Assembly: GCF_013328815.1 (NCBI RefSeq)
Contig: NZ_JABUHN010000008.1
Coordinates: 151,985 to 215,984, forward strand
Reading direction: 5' to 3'
Source of the DNA: Tabrizicola fusiformis
Lineage (GTDB): Bacteria > Pseudomonadota > Alphaproteobacteria > Rhodobacterales > Rhodobacteraceae
DNA: 64,000 nt
In this document: one piece after another, positions 49,710 to 59,531 of the stretch
Position numbering within the stretch: position 1 is the stretch's first letter
Layout: the number at the start of each line of letters is the position of its first letter
Translations under genes and position numbers: made by a program
Notes under the pieces: model-generated
Told to the model about the DNA's origin: nothing
Databases searched by the model: none
The model's input: only the letters and a program-made list of their open reading frames with translations

Positions 49710-50612
49710 ATGAGCGCCGCGCAAACCCTCCACTTCCACCTGCCCCCCTGGCATATAGATCGCATCCGGGCGGGCAAGGGCGGCATCCTGAACCGGGTGG
49801 TTGAAACGGTTGAGGCGCGGGGCTGGACTGCGGTGCTGCAGGCCGAGACGGAAACCGCCGCCCTGCCTGTGGCCGAGGGGTATCACCTTGTCCTCAACCG
49901 CCCGGTGATCGGCGCCAATACCCTCACTCTGCGCCGCTGCCTGCGCGACCCGTTCTGGCGGATCGAGGCGACGAATGACCGTTGGGATTGGCAGATCGCC
50001 CGCAAGCCCTTTCGCCCCGGACAGGTCACAGGGTCATGCGGGGCTTTCATGGCAAACTGGCGCGGCCGGATCTTCGGCGACCTGCCCTTGTCGCCGCAGG
50101 GCCATGTCCTGATCCCGCTTCAGGGCAAGTTGTTGGAACATCGGCATTTTCAATCGATGAGCCCGATCGGCATGATCCGCGCTACACTGGCGGCGGAACC
50201 TGACCGCCCGCTGATCGCAAGCCTGCATCCCAAGGAAACCTATTCGGAAGATGAGCTTGCCGCCCTTGCCGCGCTGATCGCCGACGAGCCCCGGCTGACA
50301 CTTGCCACACGGCCCACGCCCGATCTTCTGGCGGGCTGCGACTATGTGGTTACCCAGAATTCCTCGACCGCCCTTGCCGGTTATTTCGCCGAAAAGCCGG
50401 CGGTTCTGTTCGGGCGGATCGACTTTCACCATATCGCCGGATCGGTGCCCGATTTGGGGGTGGATGCCGCCTTTGCCCGCGCTTTGGGCCCGGCACCGGC
50501 CTTTGCGCGCTATCTCTTCTGGTATTTCAAGCGCAACAGCATCATCGCCTGGGCCGATGACGTGCAGGACCGTATCGCAGACAGTCTGCGCATGCAGGGC
50601 TGGCCGATATGA
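49710..50612 (+). CDS. Uncharacterised protein, capsule-type glycosyltransferase-like
   Basis: A 300-residue soluble protein with no signal peptide. The segment VVTQNSSTALAGYFAEKPAV followed by LFGRIDFHHIAGSV resembles the nucleotide-sugar-binding region of KpsC/KpsS-type (capsule/Kdo) glycosyltransferases, and the upstream SLHPKETYSEDEL resembles their H-P-x-E element. No further motif was recognised. It is divergent from hslV and convergent with trxA, and no capsule genes are near. Start at 49710 chosen because the earlier codons are unlikely; function tentative. Confidence 0.6.
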   Translation: MSAAQTLHFHLPPWHIDRIRAGKGGILNRVVETVEARGWTAVLQAETETAALPVAEGYHLVLNRPVIGANTLTLRRCLRDPFWRIEATNDRWDWQIARKPFRPGQVTGSCGAFMANWRGRIFGDLPLSPQGHVLIPLQGKLLEHRHFQSMSPIGMIRATLAAEPDRPLIASLHPKETYSEDELAALAALIADEPRLTLATRPTPDLLAGCDYVVTQNSSTALAGYFAEKPAVLFGRIDFHHIAGSVPDLGVDAAFARALGPAPAFARYLFWYFKRNSIIAWADDVQDRIADSLRMQGWPI

Positions 50613-50615
50613 AAA

Positions 50616-50633
50616 GGGCGCCCGAAGGCGCCC
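50616..50633. terminator. Hairpin between the glycosyltransferase-like gene and trxA
   Basis: GGGCGCC (50616-50622) and GGCGCCC (50627-50633) pair perfectly around a CGAA tetraloop, in the 42-bp gap between convergent genes; AAAA precedes it, giving a T-tract on the trxA side. Confidence 0.65.
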
Positions 50634-50654
50634 CGATCCACAATCGCAAAAGGC

Positions 50655-50981
50655 TCAGATCGCCGAGGCAATCCAGTTGGCCAGCGCCGCCTTGGGCGCC
50701 GCGCCAACCTTGTTCGACACCACCTGACCATCCTTGAACAGGAAGAGCGAGGGGATGCCACGCACACCCAGAACCGCCGGGCTGTCGGGGTTCTCGTCCA
50801 CATTGACCTTTACGATCTTGACCTTGCCGGCATATTCCGCCGCCAGCTCTTCCAGAGCCGGGCCGATCTGACGGCAGGGGCCACACCACTCGGCCCAGAA
50901 ATCGACGACAACCGGAATATCCGACTTGCGGACTTCGGTGTCGAAAGTGGCATCGGTCACTGCAACGGTATTGGCACCCAT
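50655..50981 (-). CDS. trxA: Thioredoxin
   Basis: A 108-residue thioredoxin with the active site WAEWCGPCR and the cis-proline loop [13 protein letters not shown]. Cytoplasmic disulfide reductant. The start at 50981 matches the family; the open frame extends upstream without support. Follows addA by 59 bp on the same strand. Confidence 0.96.
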   Translation of the reverse strand: MGANTVAVTDATFDTEVRKSDIPVVVDFWAEWCGPCRQIGPALEELAAEYAGKVKIVKVNVDENPDSPAVLGVRGIPSLFLFKDGQVVSNKVGAAPKAALANWIASAI

Positions 50982-51040
50982 GGCGGGGTCTCCTGAGGGA
51001 AAGGGTCGGTTAAGGAAGCTAGGGATCGCGGCGGGCAACG

Positions 51041-54000
51041 TCAAGGGATAGCGGCGCGCAGCATAGCAGCCCTCACAATATCGGGAGGCAGCGGCATGAG
51101 CATGGCCTGTCGGGTCCAGAGGATCGCGGTTTCGATCCGCCGCCCGGGCCAGATCTGCGCCAGTGCCGCCGCATAGGCGCCCATCTGGCGCAAGAGCCCC
51201 TCGGGCACATCTTCGGCGCGGTCGGGAATCATGTTGTTGGTCTTGAAATCCACCGCCAGAACCCGATCCGTCGTCACCACCAGCCGGTCGATGCTGCCCA
51301 GCATCCGACCCGAACCCAGCGGGGCCGTCACCCCGACCTCCGCCAGAGTGCCCTCGGCGAAAAGTGGCGCAAGGGCAGGGTCGTCCAGCACCGCCAGAGC
51401 CTCGGGCAGCACATCGGCGCGCAACGCGGGGTCGGGCAGCAAAACCGCCGCCCGCGCGGCCCGCGCGGCTGCCGGCAGGCCGGCAAGCTGTTCGAGCAGC
51501 AGATGCAGCGCCGTGCCGCGCGCCAGCGCCGCCGCCTCTTCCAGCCCCTCACCCGGCAATGCCTTGGCGCCACCCAGATTGGAGGGCGACAGGGGCCGCC
51601 CGGTTTCGGGCGGCGGGGGTGCAGTGACAGACGCCCAGCCGGGCAGCGTGACTGCGGCGGGGCCAGCCGCCTCTGGTGCTGTTGGCAGCGGGTCGGGCCA
51701 GTCGCCGGTTTGATAGCGCAGGCGTCCGGCAGGTCCGGGCATGGCCCCCACCGCCTGCATTCCGCGCCGCACCTGCAGATACCAGCTCCAGTCGAGCGGT
51801 GCCTTCGCCCCGGCGCCGGTTTCCATCGCGGCCTTGCCCGCCCCCGCCACGATCAGCCAGCAGCGCGCCCGCGTCAGCGCCACATAAAGCAGACGCAGAC
51901 TTTCCTCGGCCTGCCGCCGCATCCGCGTGTTGCGGGCGGCGGCGATGGGTGCCGGGCTGTCCTCTTTCGGCAGTTTCCAGGCCGGCAATCCGCCCTCGAG
52001 CAGGAAAATCTCGTCCCGTTCGCGTCTTTCGCGGTCGGCGGTGTCGGGCAGGATGACGATGGGCGCCTCAAGCCCCTTGGCGCCATGCACCGTCATCACC
52101 CGGATACGGCCTCCGGCGCCATCGGCCTGCCGCTTGACCTCGACCTCTTCCGAATCCAGCCAGATCAGAAAGCCGGTCAGGCTGGGCACTTCGGTTTCCT
52201 CATAGGCCAGCGCCTGTTGCAGCAATTCGTCGATACCGTCCTCAGCCTCGCTGCCAAGGCGGGCAATCAGGCGGCGGCGGCCATCATGGCGGGTCAGCGC
52301 CCGGTCGATCAGATCGAAGGGCCGCAGGAAATCGGCCTGATTGCGCATATCCTCCAGCATTGCGCGGGCCGTCTGATTCGGCCAGTCGCGCAAAGCCTCC
52401 CAGAGAAAACCCTTGCGCCCCTGCGCGAGCCGGTAAAGCGCATCCTCGCTCCAGCCGCACAGCGGGGAGCGGAGCAGCGCCGCCAGCGACAGATCATCCT
52501 CGGGCGTTGCCAGAAAGGCCAGAAGGGCGCGCAAATCCTTGACGGCCAGTTCCTCGCCCAGCTTCAGCCGGTCCGCCCCGGCAATCGGCAGCCCGGCCTT
52601 CTTGCAGGCGCGGATGATCGCCGCAAACAACGCATCCCGGCGCTGGACAAGGATCAGGAAATCCCCGGCGTGAACCGGGCGGGCGCCGGACGGGTCTTCC
52701 TTGCGATCGACGGGAATCTGCACGCCCGAACGGATCATCATGCCGATTTCAGCGGCAATCTGGCCGGCAAGCCGGGCGCTGTGGTGGGTTTCAGCAATCA
52801 GATCGACGGGATTGTCCCAATCCTCATCAGCTTCGGTCTTGACCGGCTCAATCAGCGGCCAGAGATCCACCCGTCCCGGCATCGCATCCTTGAAAGCGAT
52901 GTGGTTCAATGGATCACCGACGGCCTCCGGGAAACTGTCGCCGAAGGTCTCATCAACCAGACGCAGCACGGCGGGCGAGGACCGGAAGGAATATTCCAGC
53001 TCCAGCGACTGGAACTGCTGGCCTGCCGCGCGAAAGCCCTCGGCAAAGGCCAGATGTTTGCGATCAAAGGCGGCAACATCGGCGCCCTGAAAGGAATAGA
53101 TCGACTGCTTCTTGTCGCCCACCACGAAAAGCGTGCGCTCTCCGGCCCGCGCGCCTTCGCCGGCGGTGAATTCGCCGGTCAGAAGCTCGATGATCCGCCA
53201 TTGGTCGGGCGAGGTGTCCTGCGCCTCATCCACCAGAATGTGGTCGATGCCGCCATCCAGCCGGAACAGCACCCAGGCCGCGACCGAGCGGTCTTCCAGC
53301 AGCGCCTTGGCCCGGGCGATCAGATCGTCAAAGTCGAGATAGCCGCGGGCCGCCTTGGCCGCCTCGTAGCGCGGCAGGAAAGCAGCGGCAAAGCGGTGCA
53401 GCGTTGCCGTGCGCTCGGCTGCGCGCAGGGCGAGGCGCCGGGGCCGGGCCGCCTCGACCCGCTGCATGAAGTGCTGAAGCGGCTCAAGATCGGCGCCAAG
53501 CGCCGCGCGGCAGTCTTTGGTGGGCAGCCGGTCCAGCTTGGCGCCATGCGGCTGTTTGGTTTCCGCGCCATAAAGGAACAGCCCTTCAAGCGCCGCGAGC
53601 GTGGCCGGATCGGGGCGCAGCAGATCAAGCGTGGCGAGCTTTTGGGCAAGGCCCACATCGGTGGATTTTCCGGCCAGCAGGACCGGCGCGATCCGTTCGC
53701 GCAGCGCCGCTTCGCCGCCAAGAAAGACATCCTCCATCACACGGGCAAGGTTTGCTTCACCATCAAGGCCGAAGGCACGGCGGGCTATCGCTGGGTCTGA
53801 CATGTCAGCAAAAGCCGCGCGGTGACGGATGATCTCGGCGGTCAGGCGCGAAAAATCCTCTCCTGTAAAGGCCGCGGCCACCTCTGCAATCAGGTCGGGC
53901 GCGGCGCTGTCGGCCAGATCTTCGACGATTTCCGCCCGCAGAAGCTTGGCAGAACGGTCGTCCATTTCGCGGAAAGCCGGGGCGACGCGGGCTTCGAGCG

Positions 54001-54403
54001 GAAAGCGGCGCAGCAGCGTGGCGCAAAAGCTGTGGATGGTTTGAATCCGCAACCCGCCCGGCGTTTCAAGGGCCCGGGCAAAAAGCCGCCGCGCCTTGGT
54101 CAGATCGGCAGCAGACAGGGTGCCCTCATCGCCCAGCTCTTGCAAAGCGTCACGAAGCGGCCCGTCGGGCATCATCGCCCAATCGCCAAGCAGGCGGAAC
54201 AGGCGGTTCTGCATCTCGGTCGCGGCGGCCTTGGTATAAGTAAGGCACAGGATATGCTGCGGCTCGACCCCGCCCAGCAGAAGCCGCGCCACGCGGTCGG
54301 TCAGCACCCGGGTCTTGCCCGAACCAGCATTGGCAGCAACCCAGGTCGAGGCGCGGGGTTCGGCGGCGCGGACCTGACGCTCCGAGGCGGCATTGCGGAT
54401 CAT
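51041..54403 (-). CDS. addA: Double-strand break repair helicase AddA
   Basis: A 1120-residue UvrD-like helicase and nuclease subunit of AddAB, the RecBCD counterpart of alphaproteobacteria. The Q-motif and Walker A are [20 protein letters not shown], Walker [17 protein letters not shown], and [14 protein letters not shown] and [15 protein letters not shown] are helicase motifs III-V. The C-terminal nuclease region contains LAVDFKTN. Start at 54403 overlaps the addB stop by 4 bp. Confidence 0.95.
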   Translation of the reverse strand: MIRNAASERQVRAAEPRASTWVAANAGSGKTRVLTDRVARLLLGGVEPQHILCLTYTKAAATEMQNRLFRLLGDWAMMPDGPLRDALQELGDEGTLSAADLTKARRLFARALETPGGLRIQTIHSFCATLLRRFPLEARVAPAFREMDDRSAKLLRAEIVEDLADSAAPDLIAEVAAAFTGEDFSRLTAEIIRHRAAFADMSDPAIARRAFGLDGEANLARVMEDVFLGGEAALRERIAPVLLAGKSTDVGLAQKLATLDLLRPDPATLAALEGLFLYGAETKQPHGAKLDRLPTKDCRAALGADLEPLQHFMQRVEAARPRRLALRAAERTATLHRFAAAFLPRYEAAKAARGYLDFDDLIARAKALLEDRSVAAWVLFRLDGGIDHILVDEAQDTSPDQWRIIELLTGEFTAGEGARAGERTLFVVGDKKQSIYSFQGADVAAFDRKHLAFAEGFRAAGQQFQSLELEYSFRSSPAVLRLVDETFGDSFPEAVGDPLNHIAFKDAMPGRVDLWPLIEPVKTEADEDWDNPVDLIAETHHSARLAGQIAAEIGMMIRSGVQIPVDRKEDPSGARPVHAGDFLILVQRRDALFAAIIRACKKAGLPIAGADRLKLGEELAVKDLRALLAFLATPEDDLSLAALLRSPLCGWSEDALYRLAQGRKGFLWEALRDWPNQTARAMLEDMRNQADFLRPFDLIDRALTRHDGRRRLIARLGSEAEDGIDELLQQALAYEETEVPSLTGFLIWLDSEEVEVKRQADGAGGRIRVMTVHGAKGLEAPIVILPDTADRERRERDEIFLLEGGLPAWKLPKEDSPAPIAAARNTRMRRQAEESLRLLYVALTRARCWLIVAGAGKAAMETGAGAKAPLDWSWYLQVRRGMQAVGAMPGPAGRLRYQTGDWPDPLPTAPEAAGPAAVTLPGWASVTAPPPPETGRPLSPSNLGGAKALPGEGLEEAAALARGTALHLLLEQLAGLPAAARAARAAVLLPDPALRADVLPEALAVLDDPALAPLFAEGTLAEVGVTAPLGSGRMLGSIDRLVVTTDRVLAVDFKTNNMIPDRAEDVPEGLLRQMGAYAAALAQIWPGRRIETAILWTRQAMLMPLPPDIVRAAMLRAAIP

Positions 54404-57330
54404 GGCGCGTCCTCCGGCCCGACGGGCGCGGGTGCGGCGCGGTCCGACATCTGCCATTCCCCGTAGCGCGAGAGATGGTCGTAATCGCCTTCGTGGCGCT
54501 CTTCGAACAGCGCGCGGCGGGCGGTGTAGCCGGTGCTGCGCTGATGATAGCGGCGGATCAGGGTGACGAAGCGCCGCCATTCCGCCTCGATCCGTTCGGG
54601 GGTGAGGGCGGTTTCCACCACCTTCTCACCCGCGCCAAGGCCGACATAGCTGATCAGGGCAACCTCGCTTGGCCCCAGATCGGGAAAACCGCCGCGTTCG
54701 GCCATTGCGGCGGCCAGAAGCAACTGCTTTTCATAGATTTTCTGCTGGTTTTCTGTCGGGGTCTGACCGGATTTGTAGTCGATCAGATGCAGGCGGCCAT
54801 CGGCAAGCCGGTCGATCCGGTCGGGCGTGCCGAAGAGGGTAAAATCAAGCTCTTCGACCTGCGCGCTGCCGCGGGTTTCGACCTTGAGCGTGGTGCCGCC
54901 ATGCTTGCGGTCCTGTGTCAGCACATGATCCGCCACGCGCGCCAGTCGCGCCAGCCAGAGGGCGCGGGCGCTGGGGAAAGGGGTTTCTTCGGCCAGAACC
55001 TCGGCTGCAAGCGAAAGGAGACGGCGGCGCGCGGCATCGGTGTCTTCCTCCGGGGGGCGCTCGCCGGCGAAACGTTCGAGGATGCGGTGATAGGCGGTGC
55101 CGCGGTCGCGGGCGTCGGCCGATGGGTGCAGCGGGTCCAGCGGGTAAAGCCGCAGCATGTGGCGGGCATAGATTGCATAGGGGTCGCGGATCAGCCGCGC
55201 GATGGCGGTAAGCGGCAGGCGACGCGGTCGATCGGCCACGGGCGGCATGGGCGCTGGGCGGGACGCGGGCGGAGCTGGAGGCGTGGATTCGAGACAAACC
55301 GCCCTGTCGAGCCAGATTTTGCCGCGGTCGCGCATGGCGGCAAGTGCCTGTGGGCCGCCCTGCCCGGGCAGGCCGGACATCAGATTGGTCAGCCGGTTCA
55401 GCCAGCGCGAGGGAACGGTTTCCGCCTCGGCATCGCGCTGGGCGCGGGTCAGGACCACCTGCGGTGCCCCGATGGCCTGCTGATAATCATGGGCGGAAAG
55501 ACCGATCCGCCGCTCGGGCAGAAGAAGGCCGGCCTCTTTGCGCATGGCGCGGTTCAGCCAGGGGTCCGGATCGGGCAGGCGCGGCCATGTGCCGTCGTTC
55601 AGCCCGCCCAGAATGACCAGCTCTGCGCCTTGAACCCGGGCCTCGATCGTGCCCCAGAACCGGATGCCCGGATGGCTTTGCGCGGGTTCGCGCACCTCGC
55701 CGCGGGCGATCAGGGCGCGAAAAAGGTCGCGGTATTCGGCGGCGGTCATGGCGCCGCCGGAACCGGCCTCGGCGGCAAGCTCGTCCATCAGATGCAGCGC
55801 TTCCTCCCCTGCGGCACGGTCCCAGAGGGCGCCGGAACCGTCGGCGGCGGTGCCCCGCGCCAAGGCTTCGGCAAGATGGCGATGGCGGGTGACATGGCGG
55901 GCCAGCGGTTCGGGCGCATCCGCCACAGGGGGCGGCAGACAGGCGGACAGGGCGGCGGCCCAACCCTCGGCGGCAGGGTCGTTGAGGCTGGCGGCCCAAT
56001 GGCGCAGGTCGTCGGGCAGCGGGAAAGCGGGACCATGGCGGCGCAGGCGCAGCTCAAGCTCCCGCGTAAGGCGCAGATGGTTGCCGCGGTCGCCGCCGCA
56101 GGCTGTCAGCGGGTGTTTCAGCAGCACCAGAAGCCGGTCCGCCGAAAGGCGGGTGCAGATGAGATCGGCGACATGGCGCAGAAAACGCCCGGGCGCCGAC
56201 AGCGCCAAGGGCCGACCCGCGGAATCGTCGGGCAGGATGCCCCAACGGTCGAGTGCTGCCGCAACCCGGCGTGTCAGCATCCGGTCCGGCGTGATCAGGG
56301 CCGCGGATTTTCCCATCTCGGCCGCTTCGCGCAATACGAGGGCTATGGCCAGGGCTTCGGCCCGCAGACCCGGCGCCTCTATCAGCGTCATATCGGCGGT
56401 GGCTGCGACCAGATCGGGCAGGTGCGGCCCTTCGGCGAGCCAGCGATCGGTGACCGGTGCGGGGCGGAGGGACAGGGAAATCAAACTGTTGCGGGCGGGG
56501 CTCGGTGCCGGTGCTGTCGTCCAGCCTTCGAGCTTGGCGGGGTCAAGCCCCAGAGTAGCCGCGAGACGACGATAGCGGAACTGCGGGTGATCCTCGGCGG
56601 TCAGGATATCCGAAAGCGCATCCCAGGCAGAGGCGGGCATGTCGCCGTCATATCCGGGCAGAACCAGGGCGCCCTGCTGCAGCGCGGCCACCGCCGCCAT
56701 CAGCCGTGCCGTGGTGCCGCGCGACCCAGTCGATCCGGCAACGATCACCGGATCGACGGGCGGTTCGGCCTGCCAGCGGGCGATGGTCCGCTCCACCGCC
56801 AGACGTTGCCGCAGACCGGCGTCGGGGTTCGACATATCCTCAAGCTGTGGGGCGATGATGCCGAGGAAGGCCTGAATCCGTGCCCAATGTTCGGAATGGT
56901 TCGCCACGTCCAGTGCGGCAATGGTCTGCGTGCTGACCTCTTCGGCCTGCATTTCGTCCATCAGTTGCGCAAGGCTGTCGGCCAGGTCGAAAGTTGCGGC
57001 GCGCGGGGCAAGGTCGGGTTGGGCATCAAGCAGCCGCGCCACCAGTTGCGCCAGCAACAGGCGGCGGCGCAGGGCCGGCACCGGCGGCGGCAGGCCGAGT
57101 GCGGGATCGTCGGGCAGATCGGTGATCAGCCGCAGCCGCGGTAAAAGGAGGGCGCCACGCTGTTGGAAGGCTTCGATCACCCGGCTGCGCATCCGGGCGG
57201 TGTTGAGGTAAAGCGTGACGCGCGCCATGGCTTCGGGCGGGGTATGCGCCATGCGCGTGCAAAGTCCCGCGACCAGTTCGGCGGGAAAATCGGCACCGGG
57301 CGGCAGGGCATAGGCGCCGGGCGCGATCAT
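54400..57330 (-). CDS. addB: Double-strand break repair protein AddB
   Basis: A 976-residue AddB subunit of the alphaproteobacterial type. The N-terminal half is an inactivated helicase-like region; the C-terminal PD-(D/E)xK nuclease includes LHLIDYKSGQTPT near residue 855. The start at 57330 (MIAPGAYALPPGADFPAEL) overlaps murU by 4 bp. With AddA it processes double-strand ends for recombination. Confidence 0.93.
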   Translation of the reverse strand: MIAPGAYALPPGADFPAELVAGLCTRMAHTPPEAMARVTLYLNTARMRSRVIEAFQQRGALLLPRLRLITDLPDDPALGLPPPVPALRRRLLLAQLVARLLDAQPDLAPRAATFDLADSLAQLMDEMQAEEVSTQTIAALDVANHSEHWARIQAFLGIIAPQLEDMSNPDAGLRQRLAVERTIARWQAEPPVDPVIVAGSTGSRGTTARLMAAVAALQQGALVLPGYDGDMPASAWDALSDILTAEDHPQFRYRRLAATLGLDPAKLEGWTTAPAPSPARNSLISLSLRPAPVTDRWLAEGPHLPDLVAATADMTLIEAPGLRAEALAIALVLREAAEMGKSAALITPDRMLTRRVAAALDRWGILPDDSAGRPLALSAPGRFLRHVADLICTRLSADRLLVLLKHPLTACGGDRGNHLRLTRELELRLRRHGPAFPLPDDLRHWAASLNDPAAEGWAAALSACLPPPVADAPEPLARHVTRHRHLAEALARGTAADGSGALWDRAAGEEALHLMDELAAEAGSGGAMTAAEYRDLFRALIARGEVREPAQSHPGIRFWGTIEARVQGAELVILGGLNDGTWPRLPDPDPWLNRAMRKEAGLLLPERRIGLSAHDYQQAIGAPQVVLTRAQRDAEAETVPSRWLNRLTNLMSGLPGQGGPQALAAMRDRGKIWLDRAVCLESTPPAPPASRPAPMPPVADRPRRLPLTAIARLIRDPYAIYARHMLRLYPLDPLHPSADARDRGTAYHRILERFAGERPPEEDTDAARRRLLSLAAEVLAEETPFPSARALWLARLARVADHVLTQDRKHGGTTLKVETRGSAQVEELDFTLFGTPDRIDRLADGRLHLIDYKSGQTPTENQQKIYEKQLLLAAAMAERGGFPDLGPSEVALISYVGLGAGEKVVETALTPERIEAEWRRFVTLIRRYHQRSTGYTARRALFEERHEGDYDHLSRYGEWQMSDRAAPAPVGPEDAP

Positions 57331-58019
57331 GCCTCGCCTCCGGCCAGCAGGGCTTCGGCTTCGGCGATGCCCTCGGGATGGCCGACATCGCACCAGCCGC
57401 CCTGATGGATCAGACCGTAAACCCGACCGCGGGCAATGAGGATGTCCCAGAGGCGGTTGAGCGAGAAGATCTCTTCATCAATCTCGGCCAGCCCCCCGGT
57501 CCGCAGAATCTGGGCGCCGAGATAGACAGGCGCTTCGGCGCCTTCGGCGCGGCGCAGGCGGCCATCGGCGCCGATCAGAAAATCGCCCCGGCCGCTGTGG
57601 CCGCGGGCCTGCGCCCGGGGGGCCAGCAGGAGGAGGGCATCCATCCGTCCATCGTCCCACGCTTCCGCCAGTTCCTGCAAAGGATTGCGGCCGGTCCAGA
57701 CGGCATCGGCGTTCAGCGTCATCACCGGACCCTTGCCCAGAAGTGGCAGCGCCTGCCGCAGGCCGCCGCCGGTCTCCAGCAGGATCGGTTCGCGGCTGAG
57801 GGAGATGGGCCGGGCGCAGAGGTGGCGGGCGATCTGTTCGCCCAGATGGTGGAGGTTCACCACGATGGGCCGCGCGCCCGCGGCATCTGCCAGCGCCAGC
57901 GCGTGGTCGATCAGGGGCCGCTCCGCGACCTCGATCATCGGCTTGGGTCGGGTCGCGGTCAGGGCGCCCATCCGGGTGCCGCGCCCGGCTGCAAAAAGCA
58001 TCAGCGGAAATGACCGCAT
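57327..58019 (-). CDS. murU: N-acetylmuramate 1-phosphate uridylyltransferase (MurU-type nucleotidyltransferase)
   Basis: A 230-residue nucleotidyltransferase with the NTP signature FAAGRGTRMGALTATRPKPM and a second motif LLETGGGLRQALPLL. In Pseudomonas and Caulobacter, MurU converts MurNAc 1-phosphate to UDP-MurNAc, bypassing MurA and fosfomycin. The adjacent AmgK-type kinase supports this assignment. Overlaps amgK by 19 bp and addB by 4 bp. Confidence 0.88.
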   Translation of the reverse strand: MRSFPLMLFAAGRGTRMGALTATRPKPMIEVAERPLIDHALALADAAGARPIVVNLHHLGEQIARHLCARPISLSREPILLETGGGLRQALPLLGKGPVMTLNADAVWTGRNPLQELAEAWDDGRMDALLLLAPRAQARGHSGRGDFLIGADGRLRRAEGAEAPVYLGAQILRTGGLAEIDEEIFSLNRLWDILIARGRVYGLIHQGGWCDVGHPEGIAEAEALLAGGEA

Positions 58020-59011
58020 TTTTCACCTATCCGTCGCAGCACGCCGGGGTCCGGTGCCGGAAGAAGCTGGTCGCACAGGCGGCGCAGCGGGGCAAGTTCG
58101 GGCTGTGCCAGATTCTCTTGCAATTGTGCCCAGACCCGGGGCATCAGCGGCAGGTATCCCGCCTTGCCTGCAACAAGGCACAGCCGGGCAAAGATCCCCA
58201 GAATCCGCAGCGCGCGCTGGGCGCCAAGTGCTGCATAGGCGGGCCGGAACCGCGCCTCCTCTTGCCCGGTCATTGTCAGAAAATGCGCCTGCGCCTTGGC
58301 AACGGTTTCACGTGAAACATCCCGCCGTGCATCCTGCAACATCGAGACCAGATCATAACCGGGCTGGCCAAGCTGGGCGAGCTGGAAGTCCAGCAGGCCG
58401 ACCCGCGCCAGGCCCGTGCGATCCGGCAGCCAAAGCAGGTTTTCAGCATGGAAATCACGCAGGATCATCACCCGCGGGCCGTCGGCATGGCGCTGCAGCA
58501 GCCCGGTCAGCAGGGCGCGGAAGGCCGTGCTGTCCATCCGGTCGCCCGTGGCCGCAAAGCGATACCAGTCGAGCGCAAAGGCGGCGGCATCGGCCCAGTC
58601 CGCCGCCGACAGATCGGGCAGGCCGGGTGGCGGCGGCGCGGCCTGTAATCGGAGCAGCACATCAACCGCCGCCCCGTAAAGCCCAGGCTCGGCCTGCGGG
58701 TCGGCGGCCACCAGTCGCGCAAAAAGCCCGTCGCCAAGATCCTCAAGCAGCAGAAACCCCTGTGAAAGATCACGGGCAAGACAGCGTGGCGCCGAAAGGC
58801 CAAGCTGCCGCAAATGGTCGGCAATGGCCAGAAACGCCGCAGGATCATCGCTCTTTCCGGGCGGCGCATCCATCAGGACCGCCGTTTCGCTGCCGCGCCA
58901 AAGCCGGTCATAGCTGCGGTCCGAGGCGTCTCCGGCCAGAAACGCGCGCCTTGCTGCGCCCCATCCTGCTTGTTGCAGAAAGCGGTCTGAAATGGCGCGG
59001 CGATCAGGCAT
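58001..59011 (-). CDS. amgK: N-acetylmuramate/N-acetylglucosamine kinase AmgK-type
   Basis: A 336-residue aminoglycoside-phosphotransferase-fold kinase. The Brenner-type catalytic loop is MILRDFHAENLLWL (HxxN), followed by the metal-binding LLDFQLAQLG. AmgK phosphorylates MurNAc at C1 for MurU. The gene contains a near-perfect parS within DVSRETVAK. It overlaps tsaE by 8 bp and murU by 19 bp. Confidence 0.88.
   Translation of the reverse strand: MPDRRAISDRFLQQAGWGAARRAFLAGDASDRSYDRLWRGSETAVLMDAPPGKSDDPAAFLAIADHLRQLGLSAPRCLARDLSQGFLLLEDLGDGLFARLVAADPQAEPGLYGAAVDVLLRLQAAPPPPGLPDLSAADWADAAAFALDWYRFAATGDRMDSTAFRALLTGLLQRHADGPRVMILRDFHAENLLWLPDRTGLARVGLLDFQLAQLGQPGYDLVSMLQDARRDVSRETVAKAQAHFLTMTGQEEARFRPAYAALGAQRALRILGIFARLCLVAGKAGYLPLMPRVWAQLQENLAQPELAPLRRLCDQLLPAPDPGVLRRIGEKCGHFR
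58304..58319. other. parS-like site (one mismatch) inside amgK
   Basis: GGTTTCACGTGAAACA differs from the parS consensus at the first base only; it encodes part of VSRETV in amgK and lies about 18.1 kb right of the proposed origin. Confidence 0.8.
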
Positions 59012-59492
59012 TGGCAGCCCATTCGGCGGCCAGCGCCGCCGCCAGTTCCGGGCGCCCCGGCAGCGCGATCAATGCCTGCCGCCCCTCTCCGGCGGCACTC
59101 AGCCGCAGCCGCATGGCATCCCGCGGTGCAGAGTCGCCCAGCCGTTCGGGCCATTCGATCAGCGTGATGGCATGGGTCATGGCCTCGTCCAGCCCAAGCT
59201 CCAGCGCTTCATCCGGGTGGGTCAGCCGATAGAGGTCGGCATGCCAGATTTCCACATCCTCCGCCTGATAGCTTTGCACAAGGGTAAAGCTTGGCGAGGG
59301 GACGTCTTCCATCCGGCCCAGCCGCGCCCGGATGATCGCCCGCGCCAGATGGCTTTTCCCGGCGCCGATCGGCCCTTCGAGCAGAAGGCAATCGCCCGCC
59401 CGCAGCCGGGGCGCCAGCCAGGCACCCAGCCTGTCGGTGGTGGCCTCATCCGTAAGAAACAGCGTCAGTTCAGGGGGGCGGGCTTGGTCCAT
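59004..59492 (-). CDS. tsaE: tRNA threonylcarbamoyladenosine biosynthesis ATPase TsaE
   Basis: A 162-residue ATPase needed for t6A37 modification of tRNA. The Walker A is LLEGPIGAGKSHLARAII, and SPSFTLVQSYQAE and WHADLYRL are typical family motifs. It starts the tsaE-amgK-murU-addB-addA-trxA run on the minus strand. Confidence 0.93.
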   Translation of the reverse strand: MDQARPPELTLFLTDEATTDRLGAWLAPRLRAGDCLLLEGPIGAGKSHLARAIIRARLGRMEDVPSPSFTLVQSYQAEDVEIWHADLYRLTHPDEALELGLDEAMTHAITLIEWPERLGDSAPRDAMRLRLSAAGEGRQALIALPGRPELAAALAAEWAANA

Positions 59493-59531
59493 CCCCCAAC
59501 ACTACCGCCCCGCGCCGCGACCGCAAGCCAA

